From NCBI GenBank assembly GCA_039707465.1, contig CM077643.1, positions 67,210,605 to 67,274,604 on the forward strand: a stretch of DNA of 64,000 nucleotides, in the 5' to 3' direction. Origin of the DNA: Rhabdophis nuchalis. Lineage: Eukaryota > Chordata > Lepidosauria > Squamata > Natricidae. The notes beneath the pieces were generated by a model that was given only the letters and a program-made list of their open reading frames with translations, was not told the DNA's origin and did no database searches. Positions 10,611-22,696 of the stretch are shown piece by piece. Position numbers and translations under genes: made by a program. Position 1 is the first letter of the stretch; each line of letters begins with the position of its first letter.

Positions 10611-10671
10611 AACCCAGATTGTTGGGGGAATATTCTGACTCTGGAAACAGTTTAGGGAGTGCTGTAAAGAA
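10611..10671 (+). mobile_element. Plus-strand SINE piece abutting the previous one
   Basis: ATTGTTGGGGGAATATTCTG and GGGAGTGCTGTAAAG are the same SINE in the opposite orientation, joined directly to the minus-strand piece. Together they form an imperfect inverted pair. Confidence 0.5.
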
Positions 10672-10835
10672 GCCCCCTTGGCCTGCAGCCCCCCTGTGCC
10701 TCATTTTCTCTAGCAGAGACATCACAGGCTGGTTCTTTGCTAACCTGTGATGGCCAGCCCCACTGACCAGGCCAGCCCCACTGACCAGATCTCCGGTCCA
10801 GATTTGGCCCACAGGCCTTGAGATTGACACCCCTG
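10672..10835 (-). mobile_element. hAT terminal fragment
   Basis: The right end reads GGCCTTGAGATTGACACCCC then TG. In reverse this is CAGGGGTGTCAATCTCAAGG, a common hAT-type terminus followed by the GGCCTGTGGGCC motif. The candidate 8-bp flank CTCTAAAT follows, but the left end is not resolved. Confidence 0.5.
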
Positions 10836-10854
10836 CTCTAAATTGTATGGTACA

Positions 10855-10975
10855 TTTTTTCCCTTCTGTTCAATCATGTATGATTCATGGAGACTGCCTG
10901 GATACGTCCCTGTAATCTTTCCTAGGGTTGAGAGGAAGTGAATAGTCCAAAGTAACCCAGGGGCTTTGTGCGAAA
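10855..10975 (-). repeat. Degraded SINE tail
   Basis: TTCATGGAGACTGCCTGGAT and GAGAGGAAGTGAATAGTCCA resemble the minus-strand tail of the repeat at 36.7 kb. The head is absent and the identity is uncertain. Confidence 0.3.
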
Positions 10976-11093
10976 GCAAGCAGCCTTTGGCAAAAAGTTT
11001 GGAACTGGGTGAAAGAGGATTGCTTCATGCCACTCTCCTGCAAGGCTGAATCCAGGTTGAAAAATCTATCTTTGCATAAAGGATGGGATGGTA

Positions 11094-11735
11094 ATCATAC
11101 AAGCTACAGCTAGTCCAAAACACAGCCGCGTGGGTGATTATGGGAGCCACTAGGTGCTCCCACATAACACCGATCCTGCGCGAGCTGCATTGGCTTCCTG
11201 TGGCCTTTCGAGTGTGCTTCAAGGTTTTGACAACTATCTTTAAAGCGCTCCATGGCTCGGGGCCTAGTTATATGCGAGACCGCCTCCTGCCCCATACATC
11301 CCTTAGACCGATACGCTCCCACAGAGAGGACCTCCTCAGGGTGCCGTCGGCCGGACAATGCCGACTGGCGACACCCAGGGGGAGAGCCTTCTCTGTGGCG
11401 GGGCCAGCCCTCTGGAATGACCTGCCCCCTGAATTACGTACCATCACCGACCTCCGCCTCTTCCGCCAATGTCTTAAGACATATCTGTTTCAACAAGCCG
11501 GCCTAGCCTAACCTCCCATGGGGGCTTTTAGATAGTTTTAAATTTTTAAAACTAAAATTTTAAAATGGGTTTTTAAAATTTGGTTTTAGCGCAGGATAGG
11601 TTTATTTAATAGTTTTTAAATTATATTTATTGTATTTTGTATGTTTTTTAAATTTCCTGTGCGCCGCCCTGGGTCCTCTGTGGAGAAGGGCGGGATATAA
11701 ATTTAAATAAATAAATAAATAAATAAATAAAATAT
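11094..11735 (+). mobile_element. L2 LINE 3' segment
   Basis: This is a 5'-truncated L2 with the C-terminal part of ORF2, about 200 bp of 3' UTR, and the end CGCCGCCCTGGGTCCTCTGT then GAGAAGGGCGGGATATAAAT, followed by a TAAATAAATAAA tail. The GC-rich stem is the L2 3' hairpin that its reverse transcriptase is thought to recognise. Confidence 0.8.
11134..11511 (+). pseudogene. L2 ORF2 C-terminal fragment (125 codons)
   Basis: The open frame encodes the conserved L2 C-terminal block, including RELHWLPVAFRVCFKVL, GSGPSYMRDRLLPHTS, AGPALWNDLPPELRT and a proper end KTYLFQQAGLA. It lacks the endonuclease and reverse transcriptase. The ATG at its start is fortuitous, internal to the original ORF. 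Confidence 0.75.
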
Positions 11736-11803
11736 ACCTGTATGATTATTTGGAGAAAAGACACTAGAACTCTAGCTGCACAGGAAGTGACTGAATACAT
11801 ATG

Positions 11804-11804
<1 letters not shown>

Positions 11805-11880
<76 letters not shown>
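11805..11880. repeat. (CTTT)n microsatellite
   Basis: An uninterrupted tetranucleotide CTTT array of about 76 bp. Confidence 0.95.
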
Positions 11881-14800
11881 AAAAATCTCTTAATACTTTA
11901 ATTTAGTCCGACTCCAATCTTGTGAAAACAAAGGGACAGACTTTCTGGAGCTGGTTGAGAGACAGGTGCTGCTGTGATGGTAAGGTCCTCACCCCAAGAG
12001 GCATACTTGAATATATCCTGTGTATGGTTTGCTAGGTCATGAAATTTGGCATTCACTTTCAAAGATTTGGGGATTTGATTTTCTATTCTCTTGAGTAACC
12101 AGCATATGTCTGTTTGTTTATGCAGATTTAATGAAGAGGGGAGAGGCTTGCTCTAGCCTTTTATCTGTCTGTAAAGTAAACAAAGCTTTATTGTAGTCTT
12201 GCCTCTTTCTCTCTCTTTTAAATCTCCTCTGAAGATTTAAAACTCCATTTGTGTGAATTATAAAATAATTAGACTTGGAAGAAGTAAGCTAAACATATCC
12301 CACCCCATGCTCCCTTAATACAGGCCAAAATGTCAGAAAAGAAGACTGGCAGTTTCGAAGTCAAGGTTGAGTGGGTTGTGGGGGGGTTTTCCACATCACT
12401 CAGGATAAAAGTATATTAATTATTACTGGATGATTGAATACCATCTCCCACACACTTGAGAAATTACACATAATGCAATTAATTCATTTGCACTGTAGTT
12501 TAATGATGGGAAAGAAAACAAAGGAATAAAAGAAAATTAAAATAGAACAGAGTAAAAGAGACTAAGTAGTGATAGCGCTTCCTATTGTAAAGAATGATGC
12601 AAAAGACCCCTGAAGAATATGCAATAAACAAAGCATTAGAGGCATGCACTTCTAGGAACAAGATTGCATTAGATAAATTAGTTTTATTGTACATTTGCTT
12701 AGCATTTTTTTAATATGTTTGGCAAGCTATTTCAGATTATTTGTCTTGAGACTTCAATTTAGCTCTGAGTTTGAAAACATTTAAGTAAGGCTGGACATAT
12801 TTACAGCCTTTCACACAAGTATTTATCCTCTTTATGTTAATTTAATCAATTATACATTAAAATGTCAGTTGCATTATTAACAACTGAAAAGATGTAATTG
12901 ATGAGCTTCTTATCTCCATTTAAGGTTGATAATTTGTTGAAAATAACATATTAAAATATATTAATTTTGTACTCATCCTGTATTGTGATGCCAACTTCCA
13001 GTTCAGATCCTGAAATTAGTGGGGGAGGAAAACAATTTTTAAAGCTTTTGTCACTACCATGCCTTATAAATAAGACAAGAAGAAAATGAAGGTAGGCATG
13101 TCTACTTTTGTTAGAGGTAAAGAATGAAAGCATAAATGATACAAAAGTATGAAAATTTGAAAAGCAATTGGATGGAGCATTTGTCAATCTAATGTGCCTT
13201 CCTTCCTCCCCCTCCTTCTCTCTCCTTTTCTCCAAGACCTCAAGATCTAATCCATGGTACAAAATCTTCAAGTGTGGGGGTGGAAGGCAAATATATTATG
13301 TTTCTGTGTATGGGAATGATTTATGTATGGAAGGTCTCCAGGATGAGATTTACGGGTTGGGGAGACTGAGCAATACACAGGATCCCCCTCTTTATAAATT
13401 GTTTTTCTTTACTCTTGGTTTGAGGATGGGTAGACAGAATGGGGATAAATTAGAAAGTGAAAATGTTGATTTAGCAGCCATTAGGATGATGGTAATATTG
13501 AAGTTTCTACCATTTTGAAGGTCACAAATTCTGCACCCACAAGGATATACTAACAACATTCTGACATGAAATAGCTAGTCCACTTTATTTTGATAATTTT
13601 CTGGACTGTATTTTTTTCCCACTAAGGTCTATTAATCCATCAGAACTTCCTCCCTACTGCTACTCTTCCCACCAAAAGGAATAGTTTTTCCTGGACAGCT
13701 TAATTATGTTTACAAGGGCCCTGAGAATAGGTGACTATGAGTATATATGGAGCCAAGTACAATTAATTTTATGTCCAGTACAAATTAAGGGATTAAAGTC
13801 AGTTGAAGACTGTAGAGAATTAGTGTAAATGTGGAAGGATAATAAAACTTTTTTTTTCTGTTTAAGGCTAGTAGCTAACACTTTTAGTTAAATAAACATA
13901 AACATATAAACACCTTTGGCGCAATATGCACCAAATCTGATATTTAAAACTTGGGACATTTTTATTTAACATTTTAAAATATTATATATTCAGGATTGTT
14001 AATTATTTGAAATAATTAATAATCATGATCAATCATCAAACAATGAAAACTTTTTCCAGACTGAAGCATATTCAATTTACAAGCAAGGTTACTGCATTCC
14101 CTATGTTTATATTAGGCTTCTGAATTTGGAAGTCCTGGAATCATGCCACATGTTCCTCCATATAGTGCTGATTTGCAAAGAGACTCTGGACTCTCCAAAG
14201 TAGCTGGATGAGTTATTAACTGGCAGGCACTGTTACAATCACCTTGCTGTTGACAACTCAGTCATTTTTCAAATATACACTATATTGTAACTATCACTTC
14301 TTAAAGTTTATTTATTTACTATTTTTACTAATCTAAAAAAGGCTCTTTTGAATCATTGCCTGCTACTTCTTTTTGAAGATCTATACCATTTATTGGATAT
14401 CTTTATTGTTGAACAATGAAGAAGATTGCTAGAAGTGAGCTAAAAGAAGGAATTGTGGAGAACTCTTTTATTTCTTATTTTGATTGTGGAATGTAAGAAT
14501 TTAAAAAGTTGAGATTTCATTTAATGATTTTCATACATTTGCTACCTTTGTTGACATTGTGAATTATTATTTGCGCTTTTGGATTCTTTGTTGTGGGAGC
14601 CTACAATCTTCTAAATTTAATGAATTTTGATTGGCCAAGGAATACTAGCTATTCTATAAAAAGCTCTTTTTAAGGATTAATTTTTGACCACAGGAGGGAG
14701 GTAAAGAATAGAAGATGAAGCAATATAGACCACATCTCAACCAGACAGAAAATGCAAAAAAAATATTTTGGATGTATATTTAAACAAAACAATTCACTTT

Positions 14801-15425
14801 ATACATCAACTGTATTTCAAAGATGTCACAGAAGAGGAGCAAGAGCATCAAATTATTCAAATAATTGTAAGAAGGTTGAGTAACACAGAGATGCAACCAA
14901 ATGTAGACCACTGAAGCTATTGCACAAATTTTTGACAATACAAAAGACCTATTGTAACTGCAATTTGGGAATATAAATCTGACACCAAAAGTTAGCTATG
15001 AAGATGGTTTAATTACAGGTCCCCCAGTGCAATTGAAAGAAGAAAAGTTGCAAGTAAATCAACAATCTTCTAGAGAACATGTTTGAGATCTCCAGTTCAA
15101 AACTGAAATGTAAATTGACAATGTTGACATATTTGTTTTAAAAATCATATTGGAGAATCTCTTGAGAAGAAGTTCCTATTTATTTAACAGCCATTCCAAA
15201 GAAGAAAAAGTGTTTACTTCATGAGGATAAGCTGGAGGGAGTGCTAGATTTAATAGGTTAATTGGAGGGATTTTGTAATGGTTTGACATATGTAATTAAA
15301 AGAAAGTTCCATTGCATAGTTTTGGGTTTATAAAGTGAGTTTGAAAATATGATACAGTATTTATGTTCAAGAGAAAGATGGAAAGAAAAAGAAGTCTTTG
15401 ATTTTTTTTTCTTTTTAGTATGCAA
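11881..15425. other. Long AT-rich stretch without recognised features
   Basis: No exon or RNA gene was recognised. A pyrimidine-rich run lies at about 13198-13238, and the open frame at 13168-13518 has no domain. The A-rich text from about 14360 has the feel of an old LINE leader, but I could not align it convincingly to any element in the window. Confidence 0.35.
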
Positions 15426-15429
15426 AAAG

Positions 15430-15503
15430 GACCCGCCCTGGGTCCTTCGTGGAGAAGGGCGGGATATAAATGTGATTAAAATAAAATAAAAATAAATAAA
15501 TAA
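15430..15503 (+). mobile_element. L2 3' tail fragment
   Basis: CCGCCCTGGGTCCTTCGTGG then GAAGGGCGGGATATAAATG and an AAAATAAATAAATAA tail make an extremely truncated L2 insertion, essentially the 3' hairpin and tail only. Confidence 0.75.
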
Positions 15504-15989
15504 GTAATACTAGAGTAATTCTAAAAGTTTGCAAAATATTAGTGAAAGTGAATTTGAAAGTATTAAATTGATAGGAAGTTTTAAAAGATGCATTAGAATT
15601 AATAGATTTTAATTATAAAGTTGAACATTTTAAATAAAAGTTTATAGCCTTAAAATAAATATGAATTTTCCATTTAAGGTTAAAAAAGCTGAAAGCATAT
15701 AGTGATTTTTCTTTAATTAGAATGATGACTTTAGAAAGATTAAGAAATGGAAATGGATATATATATTACTTCCCATAATGGCAGGGGCGGGAGAAAAAAA
15801 TGGATTTGGTTAAAATGGTTAAGTCAACTGTTTTAAACAAAGAGATTTTATCTGGTCTTGTTTCTATTGAGATATTGCATCTGGTTTTTATGATTAAAAT
15901 AGAAAAAAACTCAGAATTTCGTTTGAATATTAAACAATTATCTAGTTATAGAACTGACTTGTAGTAAACATAGGTCACGTAAAAAGTTG
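15504..15989. other. AT-rich sequence, nothing recognised
   Basis: No feature seen. Confidence 0.3.
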
Positions 15990-16320
15990 AAATCATAAAT
16001 GCATTAGTATGTAAAGAGTTGGATTCTTTCCGATATAGATACGGATACCATTTGCCTGCAAGCAAGAACTGCTGAAACCACAAAACAGAGTAATAGATAT
16101 TGAAGAAGCTAAAGTATTCTTGGTTTTTAGAAGTGAAACAGACAAGAACCTGCCACATAACATCTGAAACCTAACAATTGCTTATAAAAAAGACAAAAAC
16201 CCTGGATTGCAGTATCTTCAGGCAGCAGAAGAGAAGAGAAAAAACTGGAGAAAATCACAAAATACGAAGACTTGCAAATAGAATGGCTGAAGCAAAACAA
16301 AACAAAGATAATGTTTAAAT

Positions 16321-16942
16321 GGGGCTCCCCTTGAGATGCACCCGGAGGCTCCAGTTGGTGCAGAATGCGGCCGCGCGGGGGATCCTGGGAGTTTCAAAAT
16401 ACTCCCATGTAACACCTTTCCTGCGCAAGCTACACTGGTAGCCTTCCGGATGCATTTCAAGGTTTTAGTGACCATCTTTAAAGTGCTCCATGGCAGTGGG
16501 CCTGGTTACTTGCAGGACCACCTTCTACCACATACCTCCACTTGAGCTGTCCGCTCCCACAGGGAGGGCCTCCTTAGGGTGCCGTCCGCTGGACAATGCC
16601 GGCTGGCGGCGCCCAGGGGAAGAGCCTTCTCTGTGGCAGGCCCCGCCCTCTGGAATGACCTCCCCCCAGACCTCCATACTATTACCAACCTTTGCCTCTT
16701 CCGCCGGACTTTAAAAACATATTTCTTCCATATGGCCGGCCTGGCATAGCTGCTACAACCATGTTGTTTTAGAGTTGGGCTTTAAATTAATTGTCTCCTC
16801 TTTTAGCACGGGTGAAATGATTTAATTGTAGTTTTAAATTTTAAATTTTTGTATAATTTTGTATTGCTGTATTTTTGGATTTTAAATTCCTGTGCACCGT
16901 CCTGAGTCCCTTTGGGAGATAGGGCGGGATAGAAGTCTAATA

Positions 16943-16945
<3 letters not shown>
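16321..16945 (+). mobile_element. L2 LINE 3' segment inserted in the R4-like relic
   Basis: This starts within the L2 C-terminal coding block (GGGGCTCCCCTTGAGATGCA) and ends with GCACCGTCCTGAGTCCCTTT, GGGCGGGATAGAAG and a TCTAATAAATAATAAT tail that grades into a long (AAT)n array. Confidence 0.8.
16336..16714 (+). pseudogene. L2 ORF2 C-terminal fragment, frameshifted
   Basis: Two overlapping frames (16336-16545 and 16490-16714) are needed to read the L2 block, including VAFRMHFKVLVTIFKVLHGS, GSGPGYLQDHLLPHTS and, in a third frame, AGPALWNDL-like text. It is a non-functional remnant. Confidence 0.65.

Positions 16946-17033
<88 letters not shown>
16943..17033. repeat. (AAT)n microsatellite
   Basis: About 30 AAT units directly follow the L2 tail and probably grew from it. 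Confidence 0.95.
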
Positions 17034-17034
<1 letters not shown>

Positions 17035-17186
17035 CAATAGTAATAGGTACTTGAGTCCAGCCCAAAACCATTGGAGCATCACTTGAACATCATTGACACT
17101 AACAAAATTACGAGTCAATTGCAAAACACTGCTTTTTTTGAAACAGCTTACAACCTCCAAGAATACCTTTAACACCATCAAATGAT

Positions 17187-17401
17187 AGTAATAGCATTTA
17201 GACTTATATACTGTTTCCCAGTGATTTATAGCCCTTTCTAGGCAGTTTACAGACTCAGAATATTGCCCCCAACAATCTAGGTCCTCATTTTACCCACCTC
17301 AGAAGGCTGAGTCAACCTTGAGCTGGTGAGAATCGAACTGTTGAACTTGGCAGACAGCAGAAGTAGCCTGCAGTACTGCATTCTAACCATTGTGCCACCA
17401 C
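17187..17401 (-). mobile_element. tRNA-derived SINE, near complete
   Basis: On the minus strand an A box TGGCACAATGG (17397-17387) and a B box GTTCGATTCTC (17338-17328) give a polymerase III promoter. The body carries GGTTGACTCAGCC and TGAGGACCTAGATTGTTGGG. The 3' end has the AAGTCTAAATGCTATTACTA type, resembling the L2 end GGTATATAAGTCTAA. Fragments of the same family lie at 10.5 and 48.9 kb. An L2-like tail suggests L2 as the mobilising partner. It is inserted in the R4-like relic. Confidence 0.75.
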
Positions 17402-17500
17402 CAACATCTGCTTATCCCCAGGGAAGGACTTGATAAGTGGATAAAAATGCCAAATCCAGTCTAAACATCTGGCTGACTGTGTGACCAACAATAATAATAT

Positions 17501-19010
17501 GAGTTCACAGAAGCCTGATGAAATGTAAAAAAAAAGGATGATTTCAGGAATGTCAAAGAGAATAATAGAACCCAAGAACCTGTTACAAATTAAAACAACC
17601 TTAGATGAAAATCAGCAAAATGCATAATTTAAATTGAAATGGCAATTCTTTTTCTTACTATTTCCATTTGTAGTATGTGTTCTGCTGATTTTAGTTTTAT
17701 AGTTAATGGATAAAAGGGCAAGCATTTAATTGACTATACCATCCAACTTATTGAAATTGTTTCATTTGAAATATATGATGTAAATATTAAGGACAATTTA
17801 ATTATAATAAAATACATTCTCTCTCTACCCTTTACATTCTATAAAATAGAATTACAGGGCTACCATAAACAGAGCCATACATATTCTAAAGCAACCAACC
17901 AACTCTAATGTCCTCTATTTTAAGTAAGGTTACAAATGCAAAGGTAGATTAGCTGCATTTTTCTTTTTACGTCAATCTGTCTTTGGGAAAAAATATTATC
18001 ATCTAAGATATTTCTAATACTGAATGTGCCATTTCAGTGATAAGAGACTTATTCTTAGGTTTCTACTCTGTTCATATCTGTTTTGGAGTGAACTTGGGTA
18101 ATTTCTTGCTAAGAAAACTTAAATACAGTGAGACCATCAGATTCATTTTAAAAGGTGACCTTCTAAAGTACTGTTTGCCCTAGTGCATAATCCAGCATGC
18201 TGATGACTGGGCACGCTATTATATCCAAGAGAATGTAATACATTTCCATGTAACCGAATTTCAGTTCCTCTTCTCCATTTCATCGGTAGAAAGCTATTTG
18301 TTGCATTTTTTTTTCTGCCACAGAAAAAAATCTATGATTTAAGACCTAATCTTTGGCTCATTGAAATAATGCACATTATGCCATTGAGAGTACAAGCAGA
18401 TCCATAAATAGGATTTATTTATTACACAAAGTAAAGGGCAAGAACAGGGAAGTTCATACTACAGATAATTTGTAACAAGAAAAGAAATAAGATTCCTGAG
18501 GCTTGAAAAAAAAAGAAAATGCTTTTTACTCCAGAGTTTAATCCATCTATTTTTCAGAGCCTCAGGCTGTCTTCGTTTTATGTCTAACCTGGGACATCAT
18601 CACTCAGTTATGCATTGCATAAAGTGTGCTAAAAAGATATAGCCATTTGTCATCAAAAATACTTTAACAGCTGAGTCATAAGTTTATAGGGGCTTTAAGG
18701 GTTTAATTAAACTCAGATTCTGAAAGCTATGTTATAGATCTCTTTGATCTTCACATAAGGCCAAAAACAAAATAGAACACAAAAATAATAAAAATGAAAG
18801 CAATCAGTGAAAGTCATGTTCAGAATATCAGAGACAAAGTGGACCCCCCTGAATATGAAGAAGAACAGAAGTGAAACCCAAGCAGACAGCAACATATGTG
18901 ATTTGACTCTTTAAACAAAGCTGGTTGTTCATTTATGTGTGAGATTTTTTTCTTTTGCATTTCTTCTAAAACATCAGGTTGGTATTAATACTTTCTCCTC
19001 TGATTTCACT
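17501..19010. other. AT-rich sequence, nothing recognised
   Basis: No exon, RNA gene or repeat family was recognised. Confidence 0.35.
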
Positions 19011-19014
19011 CCCT

Positions 19015-19165
19015 CCTCCAGATCAGCAACCCTGTGAGGTAAGTTGGACTAAGAGAGAATGACTGACCCAAAGGCAACATTTGTGAGTTTTTGCGGCTGA
19101 CAGTGGACAAGAATCTGAGCTCCCAGGTCTAATCCAACACCTTAATCACAATACCACATTGCATC
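19015..19165 (-). mobile_element. Degraded tRNA-derived SINE, second family
   Basis: Plus-strand text CCTGTGAGGTAAGTTGGACT, GAGAATGACTGACCCAAAGG and AATCCAACACCTTAATCACA is the reverse of a tRNA-headed reptile SINE (GTGGT...GATTAAGGTGTTGGATT). The promoter boxes are eroded. It differs from the 17.2-kb family. Confidence 0.5.
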
Positions 19166-19387
19166 TTTGGTGCTTGTGTGTCACCATCTTAGTAATTGTA
19201 TGCAAGTATAGTGGCACGTAAAAAATTGTGGGGGGAAAAAGATGAATACTTAATCCCTGTGAACATGCAATTTAAATTTTTTTTTTAAAGGCAAGATGAT
19301 AAGAATAATTATTGAGAGATTGATTTTCTAAATTTTCATTTTTTTAGAGTATGAATATTGAACATTAAGCCAAAACCCCTCTCTACA

Positions 19388-19438
19388 TACAGAGAGACAG
19401 AGACAGACAGACAGACAGTCAGATACACAGACACAAAC
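19388..19438. repeat. (ACAG)n-rich simple repeat
   Basis: This is an impure ACAG/ACAC tract. Confidence 0.8.
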
Positions 19439-19949
19439 ATACATGAATGGGCAGAGGATATTGGTATTATTGTTGGAGTAATAACAATGCCATATCTAAT
19501 GATTCAGATAAATCATGTCATGGGCTAAAGGGACTCTATTTTTAATGTTTCCCCTCTTACCAAATCAGTATTCCCTTTTTGCAATTTAACTGCACAGGAG
19601 AACACCAATCATAGATGATGCCCTGCCTTGAACATCCACTCGTTCCACTGAATGTTTCATAACTTAAAAGGCTGAAGCATATACACAACACTGGTTCCAT
19701 GAAGCAAAGCATTCAATCTACTTGCTATATAGCCAGGAAATGTAAGAATACACTAAATACCCTTCTACATATTTTTTTTCATAAGGAACCTGAAATAAGC
19801 AGATTGTCTGAAGTAATAATAGTGAAATTGGCATTAAAAATTATTTGGTCACCCTTATGGATGACCAATAGTAGGACTTTTTCTGTGTCTTCTGTTGGAT
19901 GCCTCAGTGACCTTCACTAGTTTAACTATAGTGTCTTTTTGTAAGACCT

Positions 19950-20185
19950 TGGGGTTAGAGAACTGTTTTGCAATGGATTCTGCCTTTGGGAAATAGCTCC
20001 ATTTGGCTGTGGGAGTTGGAGTGAGGCCTTTAGACTTTCCATTATGGATACCAAAGAGTTTAATTTCCCCTTTTTCTGTTTAATATCTACATGAAGCAGC
20101 TAACCATTTTCCAGTTCAGGATCAATATGCTGATGATAATTATACAACTTCCATTAATCTAGTGGAAGCAGTTTTAAACATAAAT
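19950..20185 (+). mobile_element. Old L2 LINE relic
   Basis: The text near 20078-20150 reads LFNIYMKQL and then, after a frame change, QYADDNYTT. This is the L2 motif C region with both aspartates. The upstream text reads VLQWILPLGNS, akin to VLRWFSSYLSG. It has no intact frame. Confidence 0.5.
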
Positions 20186-20205
20186 GTAATCTAGTTTATA
20201 GTGGA

Positions 20206-20366
<161 letters not shown>

Positions 20367-21112
20367 AAGTAAATACTTTCTAAATCATGAAAAAATTAGT
20401 GGACCAGAGGAATGCCCTCAATATAGTTTTCCTGGACTTCAGTAAGGCATTTGATAAGGTAGACCATAACCTACTACTAGATAAAGTAGAAGAAAGTGAG
20501 TTAGACAGCATCACCACTAGATGGATTCGTAACTGGCTGACCAACCACACTCAACGTGTAGTCCTCAATGGAACTACATCTACATGGAGGGAAGTATGCA
20601 GTGGAGTACCCCAAGGCTCGGTTTTAGGCTCAGTACTCTTCAACATCTTCATCAATTACTTGGACTAGGGGATATTTGGGGAACTCATCACATTTGCAAA
20701 TGACACCAAGCTGGCAGGAATAGCCAATAGGCTTAAGATACAGAAGGATCTTGACAAACTTGAACATTGGGCACTTTCTAATAAAATGAAATTCAATGGT
20801 AAAAAGAGTAAGGTTCTACATTTAGGCAAGAAAAACAAAATGCACAGGTACAGTATAGGTGGCACCTTGCTCAATAATAGTAACTGTGAAAGGGATCTTG
20901 GAGTCCCAGTGGACAACCATTTAAACATGAGCCAGCAGTGTGCAGCAGCTGCCAAAAAAGCCAACGCAGTTCTAGGCTGCATAAACAGGGGGATAGAATC
21001 AAGATCATGAGAAGTGTTAATACCACTTTATAATGCCTTGGTAATGCCACTCTTGGAATACTGCATTCAGTTTTGGTCACCACGATTTAGAAAAGATTGT
21101 GGACCATTTATC
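20367..21112 (+). mobile_element. CR1 LINE, truncated at both ends
   Basis: This contains CR1 ORF2 reverse-transcriptase palm and thumb sequence but no 3' UTR. The downstream half of the same family is seen at 32.0-32.65 kb, where the overlapping text AGCCAGCAGTGTGCAGCAGC is shared. Confidence 0.75.
20387..21107 (+). pseudogene. CR1 ORF2 reverse-transcriptase fragment, disrupted
   Basis: The first frame (20387-20668) has motif A ([18 protein letters not shown]) and motif B (GVPQGSVLG), and ends at a TAG at 20666-20668. Motif C near 20685-20710 reads ITFANDTKLAG, with the first catalytic aspartate replaced by asparagine. The next frame (20786-21010) has KVLHLGKKN and RDLGVPVDNHL. Text to about 21107 gives [14 protein letters not shown]. 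Stops and the lost aspartate show it is dead. Confidence 0.75.
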
Positions 21113-21509
21113 TCTTATCTGACTGTTTTCTTGGTAGCATCTCTGCATAGACTCCAAAGGTCTTTCCTACCTGCCATTACAACTCTGCACTGGAAAGATC
21201 ATATATGTGTACTTGTGTACATTACATTTACAGAAGGATATAAGCATGTTAGAATGAGTCTGGAAGAGGATGGCAGAACCAATACAGAGATTTGATGCCA
21301 TACCTTATGAGATCAGTTTGAAGGAAATTTTGAACTGAATATTCAGTCTGCAGAAAGGAAGATTGAGGATAATCATGACCTCAGTATTCAATGGAGAAGA
21401 TGGTTAGCAACTCTTCTCCATTAAAAATAGGATGAGAAATAATGAGTAAAAAAACAGTAACAGCTGTGTAATACTGGTACAGGCTACATATGTAGGATGT
21501 GGGTTATCC
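21113..21509. other. Sequence with no recognised feature
   Basis: No gene or repeat was identified. It separates two CR1 pieces and might hold diverged CR1 sequence. Confidence 0.3.
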
Positions 21510-21652
21510 ATGTCTGGAGGAGGTATTTAAAAAGAGGCTGAACAGCGACTTCGAAAGGATAGCTTAACTGGTCTCCATGTAGTTCACAGAGGGTTGAACT
21601 TTATAATCCTTGTGGTTCCTTCTACCTAAACAATTTTATAATTCTAGGATTC
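21510..21652 (+). mobile_element. CR1 3' end relic
   Basis: TCTGGAGGAGGTATTTAAAA, AGGGTTGAACTTTATAATCC and GTGGTTCCTTCTACCTAAAC with TATAATTCTAGGAT follow the generic CR1 end (GGTCCCTTCCAACTCTA then ATTCTATGATTC). Confidence 0.5.
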
Positions 21653-22696
21653 CAGCACCAACATCTCTTGCAGTTTTGACCAGCATACCATGTGCCTCTA
21701 GTTCATTAAATCCCTATAACCTACTGCTTTAACTCAAAATGGGTATCCTTGTAAGCCCCTATTTCTGAATAAGTGATGAAAGAGTGGGGGTAAAAGGGAA
21801 AAATATCCTTGTTTCTCTTTCATTTTCTCTTCTTCCATAAATGTTAAGAAGGGGGCAGAATAGTAAAAACCATAATGCATTCATAATTTGCTTTCATAGA
21901 TCTGTACATAGAGATAGAGATAACGACATGGGCTTTTTATAAGCTAATGTGTAGCTTACTGAGATAATATTTGTGACGTACTTAAAATGCATTCTAGATA
22001 CTGCTTCTTATCCTGCCTCTTCTGCAAACAGCTAAATGGATGAACTGACATCTCATGGATATTCTGTTGTAGAGCTTGTCTGCTGTAGAGGGGAATCCTT
22101 CAGAAAAAATTAAGGAGATTGAAGCATTGATAAAGTCTATATGCTAGATTTCTAACTTGTGAAAATGGCAAGCTATTCGGAAATGTTCATGAAAAATGTT
22201 TGGAAATCTGACTGGTTATTCAACATCAACTCAATGTTGACTCTTAGCAACCATATAGATCTCTCTTATTGTATGTCCCTAGCCTGCACCTTCAGGTCTT
22301 CCAATAGCACATTAATACACAAACATGTGTGTGATATTTATAATTATTTATAATCTTTTTTGCATATGTGTGTATATACACATGCAAAAAAGAGAATAAA
22401 TGATTATAATTATCAATATAACCAAGAAATACCCTTGGATCTTCAAGGCTTTATGAAATCAGATCTTCAAGGTCTAATGAAAGGCTGACAGAGTTGGGGA
22501 TATTGTAATCTCTGAGGGGGAGAATGTTTCAGGGAGCAGGGACTACAGCTGAGAAGCCTGTATGGGGAGGAATTGACACTTGCTCAATTGTGTCAAAACT
22601 AAATGGCTTTGTGGTTTGCTCTTCCTAGGGCCTGGAATTGGACTTGGATGGGGTCATACTCCCCAGCAGGAATTGTGATACTGTGAGGGTCCTCTT
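21653..22696. other. AT-rich sequence, weak SINE trace
   Basis: Near 22215-22310 the text GTTGACTCTTAGCAACC resembles a squamate SINE tail, but too weakly to call. Nothing else was recognised. Confidence 0.3.

Larger units (their letters stand above)
15990..17500 (+). mobile_element. R4/Dong-like LINE relic, split by L2 and SINE
   Basis: Three separate pieces (about 15990-16320, 17034-17186 and 17402-17500) read as one decayed LINE C-terminus. Diagnostic text includes KITKYEDLQIEWLKQNK (from about 16248), which aligns to RITKHKDLQLEAERL at 41.1 kb. The last piece contains GACTGTGTGACCAACAATAA, where the coding sequence runs into AAT repeats. This matches the C-terminus of R4/Dong-clade elements as I know them (ITKYxDL...EIxxLW). 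The L2 sits exactly where the uninterrupted 41-kb copy continues from AAGGTAAT into ACCAAT. Confidence 0.5.

Noticed and set aside
13168..13518. 116-codon open frame
   Set aside because: It starts in a pyrimidine-rich tract and has no recognisable motif.
14360..15425. Possible old L1 leader or ORF1
   Set aside because: The A-rich style is suggestive, but no segment aligned to the two ORF1-only L1 copies or gave ORF1-like residues.
16882..17181. Poly-Asn and poly-Leu open frames
   Set aside because: They read through the (AAT)n array.
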